From: Cerioporus squamosus
Lineage: Eukaryota; Basidiomycota; Agaricomycetes; Polyporales; Polyporaceae
Assembly (NCBI GenBank): GCA_022592435.1
Contig: JABYQS010000097.1
Span: 92,342-156,341 of the forward strand
Direction of reading: 5' to 3'
DNA length: 64,000 nucleotides
A model generated the notes under the pieces. The model had not been told where the DNA came from. It searched no databases and worked only from the letters and a program-made list of their open reading frames with translations. Shown here one piece after another: positions 44,140 to 54,206 of the stretch (within the stretch, counting starts at the first letter, position 1; every line of letters begins with the position of its first letter). The translations under genes were made by a program, and so were the position numbers.

Positions 44140-47100
44140 TCGTCGACCAGGTGCAGACCTTCATTGGGCTCCTGGATGAGTTAACGGCCAATAGCACGAA
44201 CACCCTCGCCAACCACATCAAGGTCTTCTGGCTCTTCTCAAAGATGCCTGACTCGTACCGACCAGCGATCTCCACCATCCTACACACTACCAAGGAGTCT
44301 GACCTAACCCTCGAGACGGTCAAGCCCAAGCTCAAGCTTGAGGACTCCTTGCGTGGGACGTCGATTGGACAGGCGCACAAAATCTCCAAGCCGAAGCCGA
44401 GACCTAGACCTCCTTGCACCCACTGCGGCAAGGACAACCATGACTCTTCTAACTGCTACAAGAAGTTCCCGGAGAAGAATCCGCGGAACAAGAAGAAGAG
44501 CAAGGACTCTGGCAAGGGTGGTAACGAGGCTGGCAAAGGCAATGGGAATCCGAACGGACATAACCATGCGCATCCTATCTCTACTATCTCCTCTCTTGTA
44601 CCTGTAGCGAACATCGCGAACGAGCTCTCCGTTTCTTTCTACAGCGCAGCTGATGCTGCTGAGGGACGCGTCGAGACAATCTGGCTCATGGATTCTGGTG
44701 CATCGTCACATGTCACCGGAATCATGTCTGACTTCACTGACTATCGTGAGTATGTGCAACCTAAGTACTTCAGGACTGCTCAGGATGGTCAAGCGGGTCA
44801 GATTGCCTGTCTCGGTGAAGGTACAATTGTGGGATACTCCCTGGTGGATGGAGAGCGAGTCAAAGTCACTCTCAATGACGTCTGCTATATCCCTGCAGCG
44901 GGCGAGCAGCGACTCTTCTCCACTGGGATGATTGAGCGCAAGGGTTCGTTCATCTATCAAGGTGATGGACTTATGAGCATCTTCGACTCAAGGCCTAAGG
45001 GCCGAGTCACTTCTGGCTCGACGGTTGAGATCAAGGGTTGAAAGGTCCTTCAAGGTACCTATATCCCTATGATCAATCTTTATCTCTTCCCTCTCATCGT
45101 CGAAGGGAAGAAAAATTCTGGTAATCTTGATGCTGCATCCCGTGTCCTCGACCATGACTTAGTGCATCGTCGATGGGGTCATCCAGGCAAAGAAGCTGTC
45201 AAGCGTCTGCCTGATGCGACCACTGGCATGGACGGCATTGGTCCTCCCTCTGACAAACCCTGCGAAGGTTGTGCGAAGGGCAAGATGACTCGTCGTCCCT
45301 TCCCTCCTTCTGAGAAGCGTGCTACAGTCGTTCTCGCTCTCGTCCACATGGACATTGCAGGACCTCTTGGCACATCGATCGGTGGCTTCAACTACTTCTG
45401 TGTCTTCGTCGATGACTGCTCCGGTCTGGCTGCTGTTTATGCTCTCAAGCGGAAGTCCGATCAGGAGGAAGCCTTCAGACAGTTCAAGTCTTGGGCTGAG
45501 AACCAGACAGAGCACAAGATCAAGAAAGTACGATCCGATCGAGGGGGGGAGTACATGTCCGACTCGTTCCAAGCCATGCTTCGTGAATTTGGGATTGAGC
45601 ACAATAAGACGATGCCAGGGGTGTTTGGGTGCAAAGCCTACGTACATGTGCAGAAAGACAAACATCAAGGGAAGCTCGACCAGAAGGCCGTCGAGAGGAC
45701 GTTTGTGGGCTATGAGCCGGGTTGAAAGGGGTATCGCCTATGGAACTCGACCACCCATCAAGTCGAAGTATCTCGCGATGTGATCTTCGATGAGACCGTA
45801 TTTCCTGCACGTGCGGACACCGGCACTCGTCGAGCTACCCCCGACGACAGTCCGTTCCCTGATTACCAGCCACCTGAGGAACCTTCCGACGGTGATACTG
45901 ACCTTCCTGTTCCTGATTGTCTCGACGACGATTCAGATGACGCTCCTCCTCCAGTTCCTCCTCCTGTTCCTCCTGCAGACCCTGCTCCAGCTCCTCCACC
46001 TGCTCCAGAGCCGCAGCAACCGCAGCAGCCTGAGCAACCACCACCTGCTCCTCATCCGCAAGCTCCTCGTCACCAACGGCGTCGTCATCCACCTGAGGGT
46101 GGAAACGCTCCTCCTCGTCGCTCTCCTCGAGAGAACAAGGAGAAGATGCCAGAGCATTACACCAGAGATAACGTCTATGGTGATGAACCTCCCGCTCAAG
46201 TAGATGCACGTACGGATAAGGACGGTGATCAGCGTGAAGCAGAAGCAATCCTAGCCTCTCTCTTCTATTCGCGGTATAAGTCTGGCATTCCTGAGCATCA
46301 TAAGGACGCCATGGCTTCACCAGATCGTGAGCATTGGATTGCGGCTGAACGTTCGGAGTATGAGTCTCTCATGGCAAACAAGACTTGGGTCTTGGTTCCT
46401 CGTCCTAAGGACCGATCCGTTGTCTCATGTCGCTGGGTCTATGATCGTAAATCAGACGGTCGCTACAAAGCACGTCTGGTTGCACGAGGCTTTACGCAAG
46501 TCTATGGGAAGGACTACCACGAAACCTTCTCTCCTGTCGCTCGATTCGAGTCTATCCGGTATCTCTTGGCGCACGCTGCCCTAGAGGACTGGGAGATCGA
46601 TGCGATGGACGTTAAGACTGCGTTCCTCAACGGGGACTTGGACGAGGAGGTCTACATGGAACAACCCGAGGGCTGGGTCGTGAAAGGCAAAGAGGACTAC
46701 GTTTGTCTGCTTAAGAAGGCCATCTACGGTCTTAAGCAAGCCTCTCGCCAATGGAACAAGAAGATTCACGAATCGCTCATCGGACAGGGATTTGTTCGGA
46801 CATACTCTGATGCCGGAGTCTATGTATATCGCCGACAAGGGGGGGATTCAGACCCAGACCGTGTCACGATCATTGTCCTCTATGTCGACGACCTACTTCT
46901 CATGGGTGACAGTCGAGGGCATATCGACAAGGTCAAGAAGGCGCTTGGCAAGCAGTATAAGATGACGGACTTGGGTCCTATTCAGCGATTCCTTGGTCTT
47001 CGTATACGTCGAGATCGTCTCTCACGGACACTTGACATCGACCAGGAAGAGTACATCGAGGCCATTCTCGAGAACTATCAGATGGCCAGCTGCAAGCCTG

Positions 47101-47854
47101 CGCGTACTCCTCTCCCTGCTGGTGCAGTTATCGAAGCTGCTACCACAGAAGCACCGGCGAAGTTGCGTCAGCGTTTCCAGAGCTTGATGGGCAGTCTTCT
47201 CTATGCCTGTCTTGGGACGCGACCAGATATCTCGTATGCCATCAACCGTCTGGGCAAGTACAGTGCGAACCCTGCCGACGATCACCTTGATAGACTCCTC
47301 TATGTCTTACGGTATCTCCGGGGTACATCGCATTATCGCCTACGATATGACGGTGCATCTAATGCTGGCCTGATCGCGTATTCCGATTCAGACTGGGCAG
47401 AAGATCGCGATGATCGGCATTCGCAGACCGCTTTCGTCTTCCTGATGGCAGGAGGTGCCGTGTCTTGGGCATCTCGACGTCAACAGACCGTCTCTCTCTC
47501 GTCCACTGAGGCAGAGTACAAGGCGGCTTCAGACACTGCTCGTCAGATGATGTGGCTTAGGACGTTTGGCGATGAGTTAGGGGATGACATGGGCTCGGCT
47601 ACGCCGATGTGCGTCGACAACCATGGTGCTATTCACCTTGCGTTGAACCCAGCCGTCGACCGGCGTTGTAAGCACGTCGAGACGCACTACCACTTCGTAC
47701 GCGAATATGCCGAGACTCCAAACATGGACATCTATGCTATTCCTAGTGAGGAGAATCTGGCAGATCCGTTGACCAAGAATGCTTCACTGCACGTCATGGA
47801 GTACTTCGTGGCAAATTCGGGTCTCGTTACCTCCGCGTCTTGAACGAGTGGGAG

Positions 47855-48454
47855 TGTTGAACTTACTATGGACTATGGACATTAGTTGCGCATTAGGCGC
47901 TATGGGCACAGCCTCTTACGATTAGATCTTAGGCTATGCTTCTTCCTTTCCTTTTAGGGTACGTTGTACGAAACCATGTGGTTACCTGGCTTCTCTTTGT
48001 TTCCAGTCCATTCCAGTGCGTTCTGCAACGCTCCGGACCTTTCTAGTTCTTTCTAGATATCTCTGGGCTGTACTAGACATGCCCTTGTGACCTCGTATTT
48101 GTCGTATCTTCGTCATCCTTCGTCATCGTCTGAGTCATCCCTACTCATTTTGACTCAGACAGCATTATGCTCTCCTTTCTGTAGCTTACTCATGCTACTC
48201 CAGACACAGTATATAAGGAGGGACTCTTGGGCTTCGTCTCCTCAGTCTTTTGCTCTACTGACTGAGGAGTAAGTACTCGCCTACCTATGCTTACTTATGC
48301 TTTACTTACAAGTACTTTGTAGCTCGTGTTGTCCACTCGTCTGCTAGGTACTTGTGTCTATGCTATTAGTCTTTTGCTCTACTGACTGAGGACTCGTGTT
48401 GTCCACTCGTCTGCTAGTCGTTGCGACTTGCCTTCACAGGTTCAGACTTCATCA
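47855..48454 (+). repeat. 3' LTR of copia element A
   Basis: 600 bp, same length as the 5' LTR with scattered substitutions. The tandem a-intron-b-linker-a-b block is fully preserved (intron-like segment 48269-48322). Confidence 0.95.
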
Positions 48455-48818
48455 TGCTGCTTGTTTGTATTGCCTGCTACTCTGTAATACTGTCCCCACC
48501 ATCATCTTACATTACACACCTGCTATATACAGTATTATCAAGTTGAGTGGAATTCCTGATTCGATACGACATGCTTCATTGTTGGTTGTACTAATCGGAG
48601 TCATCAAACCGGATTGAACAGGAAGGACGAAGGTTGCTGATGAGACACGTTACGACTATGATATCACTACTACTTAATTCGGTTCCGAGGACTGCATCCC
48701 GCGACTTCAGTTACGGTGGTGTCTTGTCCGACTGATCGTGTGCAGTGAGGATGGACGAAAACATGTTCAAGTTCACTTGGAGCAAGAGAAGTAAGTACTA
48801 CACAGAATAATACAGCGA
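48455..48818. other. Short flank between element A and FunK1 gene
   Basis: No gene supported. AT-richer than surrounding genes. Confidence 0.4.
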
Positions 48819-50990
48819 CTACCGCGTAAGCTTCGACTGCGCTGAACTCCCTGGGCCTTGCTTCATGTGATTCCCCCGGGTCCGCTGGGCCTGAGCAGCA
48901 CGGGCGATGGCAGCGCTTGAGGACCCAGACACTTTCAAGCCGGAGCCAGAGGCTCTCGCACTACCCTTCCCACTCTCGTTCGTCTTAACGCGCTTTGCCC
49001 GAGGCTGCTCGTCGGCGCCGTCGCTCCGGTGCTTCTTCGCAGGCTTGAGCTGGTCCCCGACCTTGTCCCTCTCCGGCCACACCGTCGCCTTCCCATCGTC
49101 GGACGGAGGGTCGTCCAACTTCGAGTCCAGGAGCTGGAGGAGTGCGGTGTGGTCGTCGACTCGAAGCTTCTTCCCCGAGGCGGGGATCCGCGTCAGGGCG
49201 TCGTAGCGCTCCCTGAACCACTCGAGCATGACGGCAAAGATCTCGTCGATCGGGTGGTTCCCTGGCTTCCCATCGTCGTCCAGGAAGGAGTAGGGCTTCT
49301 TGTGCACGTCCATCAGCCGCCCCATAACCATCGAGAAGTACTTGTCGATGCCGCACAGGTAGCGGTGCTCCTCATCGTCGTACTTGTAGCTGTCAAAGTA
49401 GTCGAACATGGTCATCTGAAGATTATTGCAGTTATGGCGCAGGTAACGAAGCCCCATGTACAGCGAGACGTGGAAGAAGGCTTCCAGATCGTCGGCGATC
49501 CTAACAGCATCCTCGGGGTTGTCAAGGATCCAAGCCGACGTGAATTGCCAGGTCCCCTAGGAGGCGCGTCAGCATGGGAGACTACTATAGTGACCAGAGC
49601 CTGACACTTACTGGGCGGACGTGCTGACAGGCTGATTCGTCCTCGTCTTTGCCAGGGAGTGGCTTGGAGAGCTCCCAGTCGGTGAGCATGCCCCGCCAGA
49701 CAACACGTCGCTTGCCATCCGTCGGATCGAGAACGACGGTCGGGCAAATGAGAATGTTCCCCCCGCTGACATCGCAATGGAGGATGTCAGCCTTGTTCGC
49801 CGCGTCTGCATGAGCTGCACATACAAGTGAGAACCAATCCGACCGATATACTGGTAGATGAAACTCTGATAGACGCACCTCGAACGCAATCACGGATTAT
49901 GGAGATGAGCTGCTTGCCCGAGCGGAACTCGGTCAGCTCCTTGCATACCTCTTCGACGACGAGACGGTAGTGCCGGAACGTTCGCACAAGATTCTGACCG
50001 CGGTCATAGAAGGCGCCTGGCGTGGGACCTTGAGAGGGAAGAGACTCGACGTTAGCCCTGGCTGAATCCTCTTGTTCGTCCAAGGTCGATGTGTTGTCTG
50101 GTGAGGGCGGGTCGTCAACAGGGCTCGAACGTCTTGAAGCGTTGCGGGATGTCTGGCTGAACTCCCCCTCTGCTTCTGGCTCCTCGTCCTGGTGCTCGCA
50201 GTCCATCTCGTCATCAGAGGTCGGATTCGTATCTTCATCGACGGCGGGAGAATTCGAAGCAGCTGCAGAGACACCACCCTGGCTGGGAACGTACAAGGGT
50301 GTCTCAGTCTCCTGGTCGAGCTCGCCATCGCAGACGATCGTCGGGACGTTCCTGACGTTAGCAGCTTGGAGTTGGCGCAGGAGCTGGCCCTCCGTCTCAA
50401 CGTTCTCGTGCTGAGGGCGCCAGGCGTCCTTTAGGAAGACAAAGCGGTTGTTGGCCTTGTCGTACGAAACATAGCAGCGCGTCCCGCGTCCATACATCAT
50501 GGGAGTGATGACGACCGGGTTGCCTACGAGGAAGTATTGCGGGCCGTCTGCGGAGGAGACCATGAGCCGGTAACGCGGACAGTTATCGGGGATAGACTTC
50601 TTGAAGAGCTCGCGGACGAAGCGAAAGGTCCACGGTCCTTCGCCCTCCACGATGGTTCCCTCGACCTCGGAGATGTCATTGTTGTGCTTGTCGTCTTGAG
50701 CTTCAGTCATTGCGATGTAGTCGTCGTCGGTGGGGAGGAGGAGGACCGCAGTCTCGTCAATGCCCTTCTCCTTGTCGCTGAGGCGAGAGAAGCCCCAGAG
50801 TGTGGCGCGCATCTTCTGGCCATTCACGAGGCAGGGGAACATCGCCGTGCAATGATGACGAGCCAAGGGGTGAGCGGCGTAGCCTAACGGTAGCAGATTT
50901 GGCCACGAACATCAACGCGCGTTTCGGGCTCCGCGAGGCTTTTCTTGGTTGTCGCCGTAGGGGTAAAGAGAGCTCGTATCTTTCTTGACC
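48819..50990 (-). CDS. Fungal-specific protein kinase (FunK1 family), 5' part degenerate
   Basis: Kinase-fold gene of the FunK1 family, which is expanded in Agaricomycetes. The function is not well established. Three good exons (to 49879, 49814-49612, 49556-48819) splice in phase. The catalytic-loop equivalent is ILHCDVSGGNILI, the DFG equivalent GMLTDWELSK, and then GTWQFTSAW at the exon 2/3 junction and DDLEAFFHVSLYMGLRY. The tail is Lys/Ser-rich with a possible nuclear signal (RAKRVKTNES). Upstream of 50866 the frame has no ATG. FunK1-like pieces can be read as SLYPYGDN..PRGARNA and RVDVRGQI, then YAAHPLARHHCTAMF, but they are in different frames and lack the usual segment between GAR and RGQI. 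The N-terminus therefore appears deleted or broken, and the gene may be a pseudogene. Confidence 0.8.
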
Positions 50991-51444
50991 TGAAGAGATT
51001 CCGTTGGCGCTCCCAGTGAGGACGTCGGTGGATGGCATCAAGATGGCATGAGCGTACAATGCGAACTTGGGCGGACCCGCACTGGCAGCGTACGTAGTGG
51101 GTGATGCGTGACTGATGGTACCAGCCGGCAGGCCCGCACCGGCAAGACAGCCGCCTCGGCATCGCGCGCACTCCTCGTGTTTGCCACGTTTGCGAGTGGT
51201 GGTTACGACCAAGTTGCACGGCTCCGCCACCCATACAGCAAGTGCGGACGAACCTAGACCAGCGAACCACGAAGGAACGATACTGAATGGGTTGAACAAA
51301 GTATTCTACGGAGCTTTGAGCCCAAGACCAGCTTTCCTCTCGCTACCACCAGTGCCACCACAGGCTACGCCCGTGACGCATCGAGGTGACCGCGATCGCC
51401 TGCTAGGCTGCTCCTGATTCCTCCGAGTCCCTTCAGCAGTCAGC
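50991..51444. other. Divergent spacer upstream of FunK1 copy and 51445 gene
   Basis: May contain remains of the missing FunK1 5' exons. Nothing else recognisable. Confidence 0.35.
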
Positions 51445-52267
51445 ATGACCTCTCAAATATCTCAAGGTTCTCCTGCTATGTCGATGACAACACCCGAGTC
51501 CCTATCTCGTCCCTCCGAGTCGGATTCGAGCGGCGGTTCCATTCACTCGACATCTGATGATAGGTCTGGGCCTGACTCATCGTCGCCCGTCGACCCGCCC
51601 ACCGCACGCAAGGCCGCACTCCCATCGATTTCTGCGTTTCGTGGGCGCAAACGCAAGATCGAGAAGATGCCTCTCATGAAGTTTGTCATTGGGGTGCGCC
51701 GAGATCAGCCAGTGCATATGTTCCCCTTGCGCTGACGATGAGCTCCAACCGGGGCTACGCCGCTCGGAACATGCTGCCCGCATTTATCTTGCCACGTCCG
51801 CTCAACCCCGGTCCCCGTCTACGTCGAATGCGACGACCCTCAAGACATCCCATTGGCATGGTATGGCATAGTCTGGCACGGCAAAGTGTTGTTGGAGTAT
51901 GCGAAAAAGCAAGGCTGGGCCGTCCTCTCGAAGAAGTCGAAGCTCGGTGCATACGACATCGTCCCCACCTGGGACCGGCTCAGGCGCCACTACTACGCCA
52001 AGCATAGGATTGCCCTGAATGTGCAGGATGTATGGGGAGAGGACGCGGACGGCATCGAGAAGATCGTCAGCTTCTACAACAACCGGGAGATGCCCGGCTT
52101 GACCGTGGAGCAGCGTTACGCGGTGTTCGACACGCTCACGGAGATGAGCTACGAGCCCGGCGAGGCGATGTGGTACCTGGACAGAAGAGAACACGTACGG
52201 TCGCGTTTCCATTGCTTGTTCTGTGAACCGCTCATTCATTTCGCACTATTTTCTGTCGCAGCTCTGA
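51445..52267 (+). CDS. Uncharacterised protein, provisional model
   Basis: A Ser-rich, likely disordered start (MTSQISQGSPAMSMTTPES) runs to a basic RGRKRKIEKMPLMKF. A 49-nt intron (51693-51741, with CTGAC branch sequence) leads to LQPGLRRSEHAARIYLATSAQP. The well-defined core PVYVECDDPQDIPLAWYGIVWHGKVLLEYAKKQGWAV, WDRLRRHYYAKHRI and REMPGLTVEQRYAVFDTLTEM lies one base out of frame. The slip is probably in the CCCCGG run near 51815. A last intron (52200-52261) brings a stop at 52267. No domain is recognised. Confidence 0.5.
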
Positions 52268-52801
52268 ACCGGGACCAGACCAGCTTTCTTCTCGCGCTAT
52301 CACCATGTTACGCCTCTGATCTGGATTTTGTACTCGCTGTCGACTGTACGTATACTATATCTCTCCCATTCTTTGGTTTGTTGCGCCACCGCTTGCCAGC
52401 TGTGTGCTTTGGCCCGTCGCAGGCCAGACCTGTACGCTCTGTGGTATTCAACCAACCGGTCGACCCGAACATTACCTAGCCCCTACCCTCCTTGAAAGGT
52501 AGACGTGCCGCATTGCTGTCAATCAACAGTTTCCCCGTCACTTCAAGTTGTCGAGGTCGGATGATAAGTGCAGCTTCGCGGCTTGGCCGTGCGTCCCTCC
52601 TTCAATAGGTCCGTAGATCGCCTACGTAGTGGAGACAACGGAGCACTGGCTGGTGCACTATCGGTGGCTCGCTTCCGCTCTGAACCAGGATCCGTTCTAG
52701 ATCTACCACGGAACCACGAGTCGCGCAGGAAATGTGAGCATACAATTTGACGGGCATCCAACTTCTGCGGAGCGCACCTTCCTCAAACACTGCCATTCCT
52801 C
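52268..52801. other. Convergent intergenic region
   Basis: About 530 bases between two 3' ends. No gene or repeat seen. Confidence 0.45.
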
Positions 52802-53703
52802 CTACGTCGCCTTCACCCCGCGCACAACGAACCACTGCACCTCCTCTCCCGTCGGGCGCATCCTCGCCTTGAACACATCCCGCATATCAAAACCCACCAG
52901 CCCCGCGCCCTCGAACGCCGCGCGCACTGCGCCCTCGCTCAGGCCATGCTTGTGCGGGACGAGGTGGTGGTGGGTTACGGGGAACAGCTCGCGGCCGTCC
53001 TCGGAAGCTCTGATGTCCGCAACTAGCAGCGAGCCCCCTGGCTTGAGGAAGGACGCGAGGATGCGCGTTGTATCGTCGATCGAGGGGAAGTGATGGTACG
53101 ACGCGCAGCACTGCGAGAAGTGGCTTTTAATGCATACTTGAAACCGCACGCACTGTTCGTGATCGAGGAGAGGCACAGAAGCCGGGGACTCACCACGATG
53201 ATGTCGAACTTGAGCCCGTCCAACTCGCCAGGCTCGCCCTTGAGCTCGGCGCAGACAGCGCGCATCTCCTCAAGAGCTAGACCCTGATTCGACGCTTGCG
53301 AGTTGTACAGGTCGACGGACGCCTGGCTAATATCGACGCCCACGACGCTCTTCACGTACTGGCAGAGTTGCTGCGAGACCAGACCTAGCCTTCGCAATAG
53401 ATCGTCTCTCATCAGCTAATATACCTAGCGCACGGCGGACGTACCAGTGCCACAGGCGTAGTCCATCGCGACCGTGCTGTCCTCGTCGAAGAGCTCCGGC
53501 CAGGCTTTCCTCAGCGCGTTGACCTGCCTGATGGCCCGCTCCCGGCTGTGCGCGTCGTTGTGCCCGTGACTGTGCTCGTGCGCGTGCTGGTCGAAGAATG
53601 CGCGATTGGCGGCGGCAAAGTCGTGTTTCTCGTGTCCATGAGTGTGCTCATGGTCGTGATCGTCGGGCGAAGAGTGGTGGTGCGCATGGTCGGGCTCAGC
53701 CAT
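52802..53703 (-). CDS. SAM-dependent methyltransferase (class I) with His-rich N-terminus
   Basis: Rossmann-fold methyltransferase of 252 residues from exons 53703-53445, 53384-53194 and 53110-52802 (introns 60 and 83 nt, all in phase). SAM motif I is MDYACGTG followed by LVSQQL (about residues 80-93), and the acidic loop at the end of strand 2 is VVGVDIS. Motif post-II is LKFDIIVCCASYHHF and motif III LKPGGSLLVADI. The first 60 residues hold about 18 histidines (HAHHH, DHDHEHTHGHEKHD, HEHSHGHNDAH), a potential metal-binding tail ahead of the catalytic domain. The substrate cannot be inferred. Similar fungal proteins are annotated only as generic methyltransferases. Confidence 0.9.
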
Positions 53704-54206
53704 CTCTTTCTACGTGGAGGCCGAGTCCCTGTGATGGAGAAAGGGCAGGATGGACGAGGTCGTCGCTTGTCGCTGGTCGTCAGAACGAAGGCACGACTGG
53801 TGCGGTACTCCTGCTAGTAGTAGTAGATCGGCGATCGAGCAGGATCGGAACCCTATCAGAGTACACATATTGGGCCAGCCTCTGCTGGCAGTGAGTAAGT
53901 GTACTCCTGGAGGATATCGCATCACGGAACCTGCGATACTGGAGGGCTAGAATGTGCGGGCGATCAAGAAGACCAAGACTGCCAATTGAAAACGAACAAC
54001 ACTGACTCGGAGCCCGACGGTATGTACACGACGGAGGACATCCTTACACATTTAAGGTAAACCAATAATGAGACGAACGACAACGACATATGTGCAGAAG
54101 CTTCAATATATGCTCGCCACAGCACCTTCTACCAAGATCACATAACTCAGAGGGTATGTATGCTTACATTGCACCAGGCACGCATGCCAAAATCAATGAC
54201 CCACAA
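53704..54206. other. Intergenic region, no gene supported
   Basis: Between the methyltransferase start and the 3' end of the Rap1-like gene. No coding frame with support. Confidence 0.45.

Larger units (their letters stand above)
38009..47843 (+). pseudogene. Gag-Pol of copia element A, interrupted and mutated
   Basis: Gag starts near 38009 (MSEAGLEKTLPQLRG, EWARQMKSYLMMIDAWDVV; UBN2/DUF4219-like). It is broken by the two insertions and resumes at 38776-39004 and 44140. Zinc knuckle CTHCGKDNHDSSNC, protease WLMDSGASSH, integrase HHCC region (WGHPGKEA...CEGCAKGK) and first catalytic Asp in VHMDIAG follow. The second Asp is in VRSDRGGEY. The integrase then jumps from EHNKTMP to GVFGCKAYVHV, losing the segment with the catalytic Glu. 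Two in-frame TGA codons (45039-45041 and 45723-45725) stand where Trp is expected. RT (YVDDLLLM) and RNase H (SDWAEDRDD, STEAEYKA) are otherwise open to 47843. A proline-rich open frame (37499-38008) precedes Gag. Confidence 0.9.
36377..48454 (+). mobile_element. Ty1/copia LTR retrotransposon A, defective, hosting two later insertions
   Basis: Two 600-bp LTRs (36377-36976 and 47855-48454) begin TGTTGA and end ATCA and differ at roughly ten positions, mostly transitions, by eye. Internally there are a primer-binding site, gag, protease, integrase, reverse transcriptase and RNase H in copia order. The gag is interrupted by a 601-bp DNA element (38167-38767) and by copia element B (39005-44139). 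Without these the element is about 6.3 kb. The bases flanking the LTRs (GATCG and TGCTG) do not match, so no target-site duplication is left. Confidence 0.95.
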
